Source: Hydractinia symbiolongicarpus (lineage: Eukaryota; Cnidaria; Hydrozoa; Anthoathecata; Hydractiniidae). Taken from it: a stretch of DNA of 64,000 nucleotides. Each line of letters starts with the position of its first letter. Position 1 is the stretch's first letter. A program made the position numbers and the translations under genes. Under the pieces are notes generated by a model, which did not search any database, was not told the origin of the DNA, and saw only the letters and a program-made list of their open reading frames with translations. The stretch is taken from positions 29,018,001-29,082,000 of the forward strand of contig NC_079883.1 in NCBI RefSeq assembly GCF_029227915.1, given 5' to 3'. This document shows positions 12,001-25,333 of the stretch, one piece after another.

Positions 12001-14189
12001 AATTAAACTAAATTTGGACTGTGACCTGATAAATGTGATAAATGAGACGATTGGACTCCAAGAAGTAACATTCTTCTTAATTTGAAATGATTGCCGGAAC
12101 TCCGCGATTACACTGGGCGCTGTGGTAGCGCTTTTTTTAAAAAATTTAGATAAATAAGTCATTTTTTATTCTGGGACCAATCCCAGCCGTTAGCGCGCGC
12201 TGAAGAAATAGAGACAGTTTTAAATACTACATTTCACTGACTTTCTAACGGTATCAATCCGTTTGAGTTATAACTGTTGCGTCACATATTCGTACCAACA
12301 TGTATTTAGTGATATCTTTCCGATATTACAAAGTTATATCGCTTTTAACAGTGAAACCATTGACTGTGGAACTTCATTGAACTAACTTTGGACTGTGACC
12401 TTATGAATGTGATAAATGAGCCAGTTAATTCTTCTTAATTTGACATGATTGCTGGAACTCAGCGATTGCACTGGGCGCTGTGGTAGCGTTTTATTTAAAA
12501 ATTAAGTTAATTAAGTCATTTTTTACTGTGGGACCAATCCCAGCCGTTAGCCCGCGCTGAAAAAATAGAGACAGTTTCAAATACTACATTTCACTGACTT
12601 TCTAACGGTGTCAGTCCACTTGAGTTACAACGGTTGCGTCAAATATTCGTACCAACATCTATTTAGTGATATCTTTCCGATATTACAAAGTTATATCGCT
12701 TTTAACAGTGAAACCATTGACTGTGGAACTTAATTGAACTGATTTTAGACTGTGACCTTATAAATGCAATCAATGAGCCAATTGGACTCCAAGAAATAAC
12801 ATTCTTCTTAATTTGACATGATTGCTGGAATTCAGCGAGTACACTATGCTCTGAGGTAGCGCTTTTTTTTAAAAATTTAGATAAATAAGTCATTTTTTAC
12901 TGTGGGACCAATCCTAGCCATTATCGCGTGCTGAAGAAAGAGCGACAGTTTCAAAAACTACATCTCACTGAGTTTATAACGGTGTCAGTCCGTTTGAGTT
13001 ACAACGGTCGGGTCACATATTCGTACCAACATGTACTTAGCGATATTTTTCTGATATTACTAGGTTGCATCGCTTTTAACAGTGAAACGATTGACTGTGG
13101 GACTTAATTGAACTAACATTGGACTGTGACCTTATAAATGTGATAAATGAGCCAGTTTGACTACAAGAAGTAACATTTTTTTTAATTTGACATGATTGCT
13201 GGAAGTTAGCCATTGCACTGGACGCTGTGGTAGCGTTTTATTAAAAAATTAAGTTAAATAAGTCATTTTTTACTGTGGAACCAATCCCAGCCGTTAGTTC
13301 GCGCTGAAAAAATAGAGACCGCTTCAAAAACTACATTTCAATTACTTTCTACCGGTATCAGTCCGTTTGAGTTACAACGGTTGCGTCACATGTTCGTACC
13401 AACATGTAGATAGAGATTTTTTCTGATATTACTAGGTTGTATCGCTTTTAACAGGGAAACGATTGACTCTGGGATTTAATTGAACTTATTCTGGACTGTG
13501 ACTTTATAAATGTAATAAATGAGCCAATTGGACTCCAAGAAATAACGTTCTTCTTAATTTGACATGATTGCCGGAACTCAGCGATTACACTGGGCGCTGT
13601 GGTAGCGCTTCATTTAAAAATTTAAATAAAAAAGTCATTCGTTACTGTGGGACCAATCCTAGCCGCTATCGCGTGCTGAAGAAGGAGCGACAGTTTAAAA
13701 ACTACATCTCACTGACTTTCTAACGGTGTCAGTCCGTTTGAGTTACAAAGGTTGCGTCACATATTCGTACTAACATGTACTTAGCGATATTTTTCTGATA
13801 TTACTAGGTTGCATCGCTTTTAACAGTGAAACGATTGATGGTGGGACTTAATTAAACTAAATTTGGACTGTGACCTGATAAATGTGATAAATGAGACGAT
13901 TGGACTCCAAGAAGTAACATTCTTCTTAATTTGAAATGATTGCCGGAACTCCGCGATTACACTGGGCGCTGTGGTAGCGCTTCATTTAAAAATTTAGATA
14001 AATAAGTCATTTTTACTGTGGGACCAATCCTAGCCGTTATCGCGTGCTGAAGAAAGGGCGACAGTTTCAAAAACTAAATCTCACTGACTTTCTAACGGTG
14101 TCAGTCCGTTTGAGTTACCACGGTTGGGTCACATATTCGTACCAACATGTACTTAGCGATATTTTTCTGACATTACTAGGTTGCATCGC
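9073..14189. repeat. E-rich shuffled HOR zone
   Basis: Overlapping duplications at different offsets are visible: about 10040-10853 matches 11530-12343 (offset 1490), about 10854-11100 matches 12702-12950 (offset 1848), and the ACATGTAGATAGA variant recurs at 9318, 11181 and 13402. One copy carries a 1-bp loss (GAAACGATGACGG, 10490) relative to its duplicate near 11980. A 16-bp loss like that of the 1478-bp unit recurs near 12425. Confidence 0.7.
10131..10501. repeat. Subfamily E monomer (representative)
   Basis: It is recognised by GAACTAATTTGGACTGTGAC, ATTATGAATGT, GAGCCAGTTTGACTACAAG and TTAGAAATTAAGTTAATTAA. I find E copies only between about 5.3 and 13.3 kb and again between about 29.4 and 30.6 kb. 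The length is 371 bp. Confidence 0.78.
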
Positions 14190-17100
14190 TTTTAACAGTG
14201 AAGCGATTGACTTTGGGACTTAATTGAACTTATTTTGGACTGTGACCTTATAAAAGCAATAAATGAGCCAATCGGACTCCAAGGAATAACATTCTTCTTA
14301 ATTCGACATGATTGCGGGAATTCAGCGAGTACACTATGCTCTGAGGTAGCGCTTCATTTAAAAATTTAGATAAATAAGTCATTTTTTTCTGTGGGACCAA
14401 TCCTAGCCGTTATTGCGCTGAAGAAACAGAGACAGTTTCAAAACCTACCTTTCAATGATGTTCTAACGGTATTAGTCCGTTTGAGTTACAACGGTTGCGT
14501 CACATATTCCTACCAACATGTATTTAGTGATTTTTTTCCTATATTTCTAAGTTGTATCGCTTTTAACAGTGAAGCGATTGACTGTGTGACTTAATTGAAC
14601 TGATTCTGAACTGTGACCTTATAAATGCGAAAAATGAGCCAGTTGGACTCCAAGGAATAACATTCTTCTTAATTCGACATGATTGCGGGAATTCAGCGAG
14701 TACACTATGATCTCTAGTAGCGGTTTTTTTAAAAATTTAGATAAATAAGTCTTTTTTTACTGTGGGACCAATCCTGGCCGTTAGCACGCACTGAAGAAAT
14801 AGAGCCATTCTCAAATACTAAATCTCATTGATTTCGTGGTGGTATCAATCCGTTTGAGATACAACGGCTGCGTCACATATTCGTACCAACATGTATTTAC
14901 TGACATTTTTCCGATATTACTAAGTTATATCGCTTTTAACAATGAAATGATTGACTGTGGGACTTAATTGAACTAACTTTGGCCTGTGACCTTATAAATG
15001 TGATAAGTGAGACAACTGGACTCCAAGAAATAACATTCTTCTTACTTTGACATGATTGTTGCAACTCAGCGATTACACTTGGCGCTGTGGAAGTGCTTCA
15101 TTTAAAAATTTAGATAAATAAGTCATTTTTTTCTGTGGGACCAATCCTAGCCGTTATTGCGCGCTGAAGAAACAGAGACAGTTTCAAAAACTACCTTTCA
15201 ATGACGTTCTAACGGTATCAGTCCGTTTGAGTTACAACGGTTGCGTCATATATTCGTACCAACATGTATTTAGTGATTTTTTTCCTATATTTCTAAGTTG
15301 TATCGCTTTTAACAGTGAAGCGATTGACTGTGTGACTTAATTGAACTGATTCTGGACTGTGACCTTATAAATGCGAAAAATGAGCCAGTTGGACTCCAAG
15401 GAATAACATTCTTCTTAATTCGACATGATTGCGGGAATTCAGCGAGTACACTATGCTCTGTAGTAGCGGTTTTTTTAAAAATTTAGATAAATAAGTCTTT
15501 TTTTACTGTGGGACCAATCCTGGCCGTTAGCACGCACTGAAGAAATAGAGCCATTCTCAAAAACTAAATCTCATTGATTTCGTGGCGGTATCAATCCGTT
15601 TGAGATACAACGGCTACGTCACATATTCGTACCAACATGTATTTACTGACATTTTTCCGACATTACTAAGTTATATCGCTTTTAACAATGAAATGATTGA
15701 CTGTGGGACTTAATTGAACTAACTTTGGCCTGTGACCTTATAAATGTTATAAGTGAGACAACTGGACTCTGAGAAATAACATTCTTCTTACTTTGACATG
15801 ATTGTTGCAACTCAGCGATTACACTTGGCGCTGTGGAAGTGCTTCATTTAAAAATTTAGATAAATAAGTTATTTTTTACAGTGGGACTAATCCTAGCCGA
15901 TATTGCACCCTGAAGAAATAGAGACAGTTTCACAAACTACCTTTCAATGACGTTCTAACGGTATCAGTCCGTTTGAGTTACAACAGTTGCGTCACATATT
16001 CGTACCAACATGTAATTAGTAATTTTTTTCCGATATTACTAAGTTGTATGGCTTTTTACAGTGAAGCGATTGACTGTAGGACTTAATTGAACTGATTCTG
16101 GACTGTGACCTTATAAAGGCGATAAATGAGCCAATTGGACTCCAAGGAAATACATTCTTCTTAATTCGACATGATTGTTTGGATTCAGCGAGTACACTAT
16201 GCTCTGTGTTAGCGGTTTTTTTGAAACTTTAGATAAATAAGTCTTTTTTTTACTGTGGGACCAATCCTGGCCGTTAGCACGCACTGAAGAAATAGAGACA
16301 TTCTAAAAAACTACATCTCATTGACTTCGTGGCTATATCAATACGTTTGAGATACAACGGCTGCGTCACATATTCGTACCAACATGTATTTAGTGATATA
16401 TTTCCGATATTACTAAGTTATATCTCGCTTTTAACAGTGAAACGATTGACTGTGGAACTTAATTGAACTGACTTTGGACTGAGACCTTATAAATGTGATA
16501 AGTGAGACAATTGGACTCCAAGAAGTAACATTCTTCTTAATTTGACATGATTGTCGAAACTCAGCGATTACATTGGGCGCTGTGGTAACGCTTCATTTAA
16601 AAATTAAGACAAAAAATTCAGTTTCTACTGTGGGACCAATTCTAGCCGTTAGCGCGCGCTGAAGAAATAGAGACAGTTTCAAATACTACATTTCAATGAC
16701 TTTTTAATGGTGTCAGTCCGTTTGAGTTACAACGGTCGGGTCACATATTCGTACCAACATGTATTTAGCGATATTTTTCTGATATTGCTAGGTTGCATCG
16801 CTTTTAACAGTGAAGCGATTGACTGTGGGACTTAATTGAACTGATTCTGGACTGTGACCTTATAAATGCAGAAAAAAAATTGGCCAATTGGACTCCAAGG
16901 AATAACATTCTTCTTAATTCGATATGATTGCTTGGATTCAGCGAGTACACTATGCTCTGTGGTAGCGCTTTTTTAAAAATTTAGATAAATAAGTCTTTTT
17001 TTACTGTGGGACTAATCCTGGCCGTTAGCACGCACTGAAGAAATAGAGAAAATCTCATTGACTTCGTGGCGGTATCAATCCGGTTGAGATACAACGGCTG

Positions 17101-18667
17101 CGTCACATATTCGTACCAACATGTATTTAGTGATATCTTTCCGATATTACTAAGTTATATCGCTTTTAACAGTGAAACGATTGACTGTGGAACTTAATTG
17201 AACTGATTCTGGACTGTGACCTTATAAATGCAGAAAATAAATTGGCCAATTGGACTCCAAGGAATAACATTCTTCTTAATTCGATATGATTGCTTGGATT
17301 CAGCGAGTACACTATTCTCTGTGGTAGCGCTTTTTTAAAAATTCAGATTTTTAAGTCTTTTTTTACTGTGGGACTAATCCTGGCCGTTAGCACGCACTGA
17401 AGAAATAGAGAAAATCTCATTGACTTCGTGGCGGTATCAATCCGGTTGAGATACAACGGCTGCGTCACATATTCGTACCAACATGTATTTAGTGATATCT
17501 TTCCGATATTACTAAGTTATATCGCTTTTAACAGTGAAACGATTGACTGTGGAACTTAATTGAAATGACTTTGGACTGAGAACTTATAAATGTGATAAGT
17601 GAGCCAACTGGACTCCAAGAAATAACATTCTTCTTAATTTGACATGATTGTCGAAACTCAGCGATTACACTGGGCGCTGTGGTAACGCTTCATTTAAAAA
17701 TTAAGATAAAAAATTCAGTTTCTACTGCGGGACCAATTCTAGCCGTTAGCGCGCGCTGAAGAAATAGAGACAGTTTTAAATACTACATTTCACTGTCTTT
17801 TTAATGGTGTCAGTCCGTTTGAGTTACAACGGTCGGGTCACATATTCGTACCAACATGTACTTAGCGATATTTTTCCGATATTACAAAGTTGTATCACTT
17901 TTAACAGTGAGGCGATTGACTGTGGGACTTAATTGAACTGATTCTGAACTGTGACATTTTAAATGCAATAAATGAGCCAGTTGGACTCCATGGAATAACA
18001 TTCTTCTTAATTCGACATGATTGCTTTGATTCAACGAGTACACTATGCTCTGTGGTAGTGTTTTTTTAATAATTTAGATAAATCAGTCTTTTTTTACTGT
18101 AGGGCCAATCCTGGCTGTTAGCAGGCACTGAAGAAATACAGCCATTCTCAAAAACTAAATCTCATTGATTTCGTGGCGGTATCAATCCGTTTGAGATACA
18201 ACGGCTGCGTCACATACTCGTACCAACATGTATTTACTGACATTTTTCCGATATTACTAAGTTATATCGCTTTTAACAATGAAATGATTGACTGTGGGAC
18301 TTAATTGAATTAACTTTGGCCTGTGACCTTATAAATGTGATAAGTGAGACAACTGGACTCCAAGAAATAACATTGTTCTTACTTTGACATGATTGTTGGA
18401 ACTCAGCGATTACACTGTGCCCTGTGGAAGCGCTTTATTTAAAAATTTAGATACTTAAGTCATTTTTTACTGTGGGACCAATCCCGGCCGATATCGCGCC
18501 CTGAAGAAATAGAGACAGTTTCAAAAACTACCTTTCAATGACGTTCTAACGGTATCAACCCGTTTGAGTTACAACGGTTGCGTCACATTTTCGTACCAAC
18601 ATGTATTTAGTGATTTTTTTCCGATATTACTAAGTTGTATCGCTTTTAACAGTGAAGCGATTGACTG

Positions 18668-19039
18668 TGGGACTTAATTGAACTGATTCTGGACTGTGAC
18701 CTTATAAATGCGATAAATGAGCCAATTGGACTCCAAGGAATAACATTCTTCTTAATTCGACATGATTGTTGGATTTCAGCGTGTACACTATGCTCTGTGG
18801 TAGCGCTTTTTTTAAAAATTTAGATAAATAAGTCTTTTTTTACTGTGGGACCAATCTTGGCCGTTAGCACGCACTAAAGAAATAGAGACATTCTCAAAAA
18901 CTAAATCTCATTGACTTCGTGCCGGTATCAATCCGTTTGAGATACAACCGTTGCGTCACATATTCGTACCAACATGTACTTACTGACATTTTTCCGATAT
19001 TATTAACTATATCGCTTTTAACAATGAAATGATTGACTG
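18668..19039. repeat. Subfamily A monomer (representative)
   Basis: Diagnostic stretches: CTGATTCTGGACTGTGACC, GCGATAAATGAGCCAATTGG, CAAGGAATAAC, a first-half end with TACACTATGCTCTG, then TCTTTTTTTACTG and TTAGCACGCACT. The length is 372 bp. A is one of the commonest types and often precedes B, giving a local A-B dimer of about 745 bp. Confidence 0.8.
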
Positions 19040-19412
19040 TGGGACTTAATTGAACTAACTTTGGCCTTTGACCTTATAAATGTGATAAGTGAGCGAACTG
19101 GACTCCAAGAAATAACATTTTTCTTACTTTGACATAATTGTTGGAACTCAGCGATTGCACTTGGCGCTGTGGAAGCGCTTCATTTAAAAATTTAGATAAT
19201 TAAGTCATTTTTTACTGTGGGACCAATCCCGGCCGTTATCGCGCCCTGAAGAAATAGAGACAGTTTCAAAAACTACCTTTCAATGACTTTTTAATGGTGT
19301 CAGTCCGTTTGAGTTACAACGGTCGGGTCACATATTCGTACCAACATGTACTTAGCGATATTTTTCCGACATTAAAAGGTTGCATCGCTTTTAACAGTGA
19401 AAAGATTGACGG
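19040..19412. repeat. Subfamily B monomer (representative, with a C-like end)
   Basis: Diagnostic stretches: CTAACTTTGGCC, GTGATAAGTGAGC, TTCTTACTTTGACAT, ATTGTTGGAACTCAGCG and GGCGCTGTGGAAGCGC. The second half of this copy (CTTTTTAATGGTGTCAG) is of the C type, so the monomer itself appears recombinant. The length is 373 bp. Confidence 0.75.
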
Positions 19413-19785
19413 TGGGACTTAATTAAACTAACTTTGGACTGTGGCCTGATAAATGTGATAAATGAGACAATTGGACTCCAAGAAGTAACATTCTACTTAA
19501 TTTGAAATGATTGCCGGAACTCAGCGATTACACTGGGCGCTGTGGTAGCGCTTCATTTAAAAATTTAGATAAATAAGACATTCTTTACTGAGGGACCAAT
19601 CCTAGCCGTTACCGTGTGCTGAAAAAATAGCAACAGTTTCAAAAACTACATTTCATTGACTTTCTAACGGTGTCAGTCAATTTGACTTACAACTGTTCGG
19701 TCACATATTCGTACCAACATGAATTTAGTGATTTTTTTCCGATATTACTAAGTTGTATCGCTTTTAACAGTGAAGCGATTGACTG
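19413..19785. repeat. Subfamily D monomer (representative)
   Basis: It is recognised by GACGGTGGGACTTAATTAAAC at its start, then CCTGATAAATGTGATAAATG, CAAGAAGTAAC and AATTTGAAATGATTGCCGG. Other D copies lie near 3448, 4939, 5684, 13850, 24980, 33510, 38730, 43950, 47300, 53270, 54760 and 60350. The length is 373 bp. Confidence 0.8.
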
Positions 19786-22700
19786 TGGGACTTAATTGAA
19801 CTGATTCTGGACTGTGACCTTATAAATGCAATAAATGAGCCAATCGGACTCCAAGGAATAACATTCTTCTTAATTCGACATGATTGCGGGAATTCAGCGA
19901 GTACACTATGCTCTGAGGTAGCGCTTCATTTAAAAATTTAGATAAATAAGTCATTTTTTTCTGTGGGACCAATCCTAGCCGTTATTGCGCTGAAGAAACA
20001 GAGACAGTTTCAAAACCTACCTTTCAATGATGTTCTAACGGTATTAGTCCGTTTGAGTTACAACGGTTGCGTCACATATTCCTACCAACATGTATTTAGT
20101 GATTTTTTTCCTATATTTCTAAGTTGTATCGCTTTTAACAGTGAAGCGATTGACTGTGTGACTTAATTGAACTGATTCTGAACTGTGACCTTATAAATGC
20201 GAAAAATGAGCCAGTTGGACTCCAAGGAATAACATTCTTCTTAATTCGACATGATTGCGGGAATTCAGCGAGTACACTATGATCTCTAGTAGCGGTTTTT
20301 TTAAAAATTTAGATAAATAAGTCTTTTTTTACTGTGGGACCAATCCTGGCCGTTAGCACGCACTGAAGAAATAGAGCCATTCTCAAATACTAAATCTCAT
20401 TGATTTCGTGGTGGTATCAATCCGTTTGAGATACAACGGCTGCGTCACATATTCGTACCAACATGTATTTACTGACATTTTTCCGATATTACTAAGTTAT
20501 ATCGCTTTTAACAATGAAATGATTGACTGTGGGACTTAATTGAACTAACTTTGGCCTGTGACCTTATAAATGTGATAAGTGAGACAACTGGACTCCAAGA
20601 AATAACATTCTTCTTACTTTGACATGATTGTTGCAACTCAGCGATTACACTTGGCGCTGTGGAAGTGCTTCATTTAAAAATTTAGATAAATAAGTCATTT
20701 TTTTCTGTGGGACCAATCCTAGCCGTTATTGCGCGCTGAAGAAACAGAGACAGTTTCAAAAACTACCTTTCAATGACGTTCTAACGGTATCAGTCCGTTT
20801 GAGTTACAACGGTTGCGTCACATATTCGTACCAACATGTATTTAGTGATTTTTTTCCTATATTTCTAAGTTGTATCGCTTTTAACAGTGAAGCGATTGAC
20901 TGTGTGACTTAATTGAACTGATTCTGGACTGTGACCTTATAAATGCGAAAAATGAGCCAGTTGGACTCCAAGGAATAACATTCTTCTTAATTCGACATGA
21001 TTGCGGGAATTCAGCGAGTACACTATGCTCTGTAGTAGCGGTTTTTTTAAAAATTTAGATAAATAAGTCTTTTTTTACTGTGGGACCAATCCTGGCCGTT
21101 AGCACGCACTGAAGAAATAGAGCCATTCTCAAAAACTAAATCTCATTGATTTCGTGGCGGTATCAATCCGTTTGAGATACAACGGCTACGTCACATATTC
21201 GTACCAACATGTATTTACTGACATTTTTCCGATATTACTAAGTTATATCGCTTTTAACAATGAAATGATTGACTGTGGGACTTAATTGAACTAACTTTGG
21301 CCTGTGACCTTATAAATGTTATAAGTGAGACAACTGGACTCTGAGAAATAACATTCTTCTTACTTTGACATGATTGTTGCAACTCAGCGATTACACTTGG
21401 CGCTGTGGAAGTGCTTCATTTAAAAATTTAGATAAATAAGTTATTTTTTACAGTGGGACCAATCCTAGCCGATATTGCACCCTGAAGAAATAGAGACAGT
21501 TTCACAAACTACCTTTCAATGACGTTCTAACGGTATCAGTCCGTTTGAGTTACAACAGTTGCGTCACATATTCGTACCAACATGTAATTAGTAATTTTTT
21601 TCCGATATTACTAAGTTGTATGGCTTTTTACAGTGAAGCGATTGACTGTAGGACTTAATTGAACTGATTCTGGACTGTGACCTTATAAAGGCGATAAATG
21701 AGCCAATTGGACTCCAAGGAAATACATTCTTCTTAATTCGACATGATTGCTTGGATTCAGCGAGTACACTATGCTCTGTGTTAGCGGTTTTTTTGAAACT
21801 TTAGATAAATAAGTCTTTTTTTTACTGTGGGACCAATCCTGGCCGTTAGCACGCACTGAAGAAATAGAGACATTCTAAAAAACTACATCTCATTGACTTC
21901 GTGGCTGTATCAATACGTTTGAGATACAACGGCTGCGTCACATATTCGTACCAACATGTATTTAGTGATATATTTCCGATATTACTAAGTTATATCTCGC
22001 TTTTAACAGTGAAACGATTGACTGTGGAACTTAATTGAACTGACTTTGGACTGAGACCTTATAAATGTGATAAGTGAGACAATTGGACTCCAAGAAGTAA
22101 CATTCTTCTTAATTTGACATGATTGTCGAAACTCAGCGATTACATTGGGCGCTGTGGTAACGCTTCATTTAAAAATTAAGACAAAAAATTCAGTTTCTAC
22201 TGTGGGACCAATTCTAGCCGTTAGCGCGCGCTGAAGAAATAGAGACAGTTTCAAATACTACATTTCACTGACTTTTTAATGGTGTCAGTCCGTTTGAGTT
22301 ACAACGGTCGGGTCACATATTCGTACCAACATGTATTTAGCGATATTTTTCTGATATTGCTAGGTTGCATCGCTTTTAACAGTGAAGCGATTGACTGTGG
22401 GACTTAATTGAACTGATTCTGGACTGTGACCTTATAAATGCAGAAAAAAAATTGGCCAATTGGACTCCAAGGAATAACATTCTTCTTAATTCGATATGAT
22501 TGCTTGGATTCAGCGAGTACACTATGCTCTGTGGTAGCGCTTTTTTAAAAATTTAGATAAATAAGTCTTTTTTTACTGTGGGACTAATCCTGGCCGTTAG
22601 CACGCACTGAAGAAATAGAGAAAATCTCATTGACTTCGTGGCGGTATCAATCCGGTTGAGATACAACGGCTGCGTCACATATTCGTACCAACATGTATTT

Positions 22701-25333
22701 AGTGATATCTTTCCGATATTACTAAGTTATATCGCTTTTAACAGTGAAACGATTGACTGTGGAACTTAATTGAACTGATTCTGGACTGTGACCTTATAAA
22801 TGCAGAAAAAAAATTGGCCAATTGGACTCCAAGGAATAACATTCTTCTTAATTCGATATGATTGCTTGGATTCAGCGAGTACACTATGCCCTGTGGTAGC
22901 GCTTTTTTAAAAATTCAGATTTTTAAGTCTTTTTTTACTGTGGGACTAATCCTGGCCGTTAGCACGCACTGAAGAAATAGAGAAAATCTCATTGACTTCG
23001 TGGCGGTATCAATCCGGTTGAGATACAACGGCTGCGTCACATATTCGTACCAACATGTATTTAGTGATATCTTTCCGATATTACTAAGTTATATCGCTTT
23101 TAACAGTGAAACGATTGACTGTGGAACTTAATTGAAATGACTTTGGACTGAGAACTTATAAATGTGATAAGTGAGCCAACTGGACTCCAAGAAATAACAT
23201 TCTTCTTAATTTGACATGATTGTCGAAACTCAGCGATTACACTGGGCGCTGTGGTAACGCTTCATTTAAAAATTAAGATAAAAAATTCAGTTTCTACTGT
23301 GGGACCAATCCTAGCCGTTAGCGCGCGCTGAAGAAATAGAGACAGTTTTAAATACTACATTTCACTGTCTTTTTAATGGTGTCAGTCCGTTTGAGTTACA
23401 ACGGTCGGGTCACATATTCGTACCAACATGTACTTAGCGATATTTTTCCGATATTACAAAGTTGTATCACTTTTAACAGTGAGGCGATTGACTGTGGGAC
23501 TTAATTGAACTGATTCTGAACTGTGACATTTTAAATGCGATAAATGAGCCAGTTGGACTCCATGGAATAACATTCTTCTTAATTCGACATGATTGCTTTG
23601 ATTCAACGAGTACACTATGCTCTGTGGTAGCGTTTTTTTAATAATTTAGATAAATCAGTCTTTTTTTACTGTAGGGCCAATCCTGGCTGTTAGCACGCAC
23701 TGAAGAAATACAGCCATTCTCAAAAACTAAATCTCATTGATTTCGTGGCGGTATCAATCCGTTTGAGATACAACGGCTGCGTCACATACTCGTACCAACA
23801 TGTATTTACTGACATTTTTCCGATATTACTAAGTTATATCGCTTTTAACAATGAAATGATTGACTGTGGGACTTGATTGAATTAACTTTGGCCTGTGACC
23901 TTATAAATGTGATAAGTGAGACAACTGGACTCCAAGAAATAACATTGTTCTTACTTTGACATGATTGTTGGAACTCAGCGATTACACTGTGCCCTGTGGA
24001 AGCGCTTTATTTAAAAATTTAGATACTTAAGTCATTTTTTACTGTGGGACCAATCCCGGCCGATATCGCGCCCTGAAGAAATAGAGACAGTTTCAAAAAC
24101 TACCTTTCAATGACGTTCTAACGGTATCAACCCGTTTGAGTTACAACGGTTGCGTCACATTTTCGTACCAACATGTATTTAGTGATTTTTTTCCGATATT
24201 ACTAAGTTGTATCGCTTTTAACAGTGAAGCGATTGACTGTGGGACTTAATTGAACTGATTCTGGACTGTGACCTTATAAATGCGATAAATGAGCCAATTG
24301 GACTCCAAGGAATAACATTCTTCTTAATTCGACATGATTGTTGGGGTTCAGCGTGTACACTATGCTCTGTGGTAGCGCTTTTTTTAAAAATTTAGATAAA
24401 TAAGTCTTTTTTTACTGTGGGACCAATCTTGGCCGTTAGCACGCACTAAAGAAATAGAGACATTCTCAAAAACTAAATCTCATTGACTTCGTGCCGGTAT
24501 CAATCCGTTTGAGATACAACCGTTGCGTCACATATTCGTACCAACATGTACTTACTGACATTTTTCCGATATTATTAACTATATCGCTTTTAACAATGAA
24601 ATGATTGACTGTGGGACTTAATTGAACTAACTTTGGCCTTTGACCTTATAAATGTGATAAGTGAGCGAACTGGACTCCAAGAAATAACATTTTTCTTACT
24701 TTGACATAATTGTTGGAACTCAGCGATTGCACTTGGCGCTGTGGAAGCGCTTCATTTAAAAATTTAGATAATTAAGTCATTTTTTACTGTGGGACCAATC
24801 CCGGCCGTTATCGCGCCCTGAAGAAATAGAGACAGTTTCAAAAACTACCTTTCAATGACTTTTTAATGGTGTCAGTCCGTTTGAGTTACAACGGTCGGGT
24901 CACATATTCGTACCAACATGTACTTAGCGATATTTTTCCGACATTAAAAGGTTGCATCGCTTTTAACAGTGAAAAGATTGACGGTGGGACTTAATTAAAC
25001 TAACTTTGGACTGTGGCCTGATAAATGTGATAAATGAGACAATTGGACTCCAAGAAGTAACATTCTACTTAATTTGAAATGATTGCCGGAACTCAGCGAT
25101 TACACTGGGCGCTGTGGTAGCGCTTCATTTAAAAATTTAGATAAATAAGACATTCTTTACTGTGGGACCAATCCTAGCCGTTACCGTGTGCTGAAAAAAT
25201 AGCAACAGTTTCAAAAACTACATTTCATTGACTTTCTAACGGTGTCAGTCCATTTGACTTACAACTGTTCGGTCACATATTCGTACCAACATGAATTTAG
25301 TGATTTTTTTCCGATATTACTAAGTTGTATCGC
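19762..25333. repeat. 15-mer HOR, 5572 bp, copy 2
   Basis: This is the second tandem copy of 14190-19761. Differences from copy 1 include C for T at 20821, TATGCCCTG for TATTCTCTG (22887 against 17313) and GTTGGGGTTC for GTTGGATTTC (24340 against 18769). These scattered substitutions argue that the copies are real and not one locus assembled twice. Confidence 0.88.

Larger units (their letters stand above)
14190..19761. repeat. 15-mer HOR, 5572 bp, copy 1
   Basis: It matches 19762-25333 at a constant offset of 5572 bp (15 x 371.5). The copies share rare variants such as ATTGCGCTGAAGAAACAG (14411 and 19983), TATGATCTCTAGTAG (14707 and 20279) and a pair of 14-bp-deleted monomers. I counted about twenty single-base differences by eye, so identity is about 99.6%. 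Confidence 0.88.

Noticed and set aside
5662-12893. Repeated minus-strand ORFs of 63-68 codons starting MTYLSKF
   Set aside because: They lie wholly inside satellite monomers, recur at the repeat offsets (1478, 1848 bp) and cover the same monomer phase. Their openness follows from the repeat, and most other monomers have stops there.
14391-20166. Plus-strand ORFs of 67 codons starting MGPILAV at 14391 and 19963, and a related 63-codon one at 48623
   Set aside because: The first two are the same monomer copied by the 5572-bp duplication. The frame is closed in most sister monomers and shows no sign of codon constraint.
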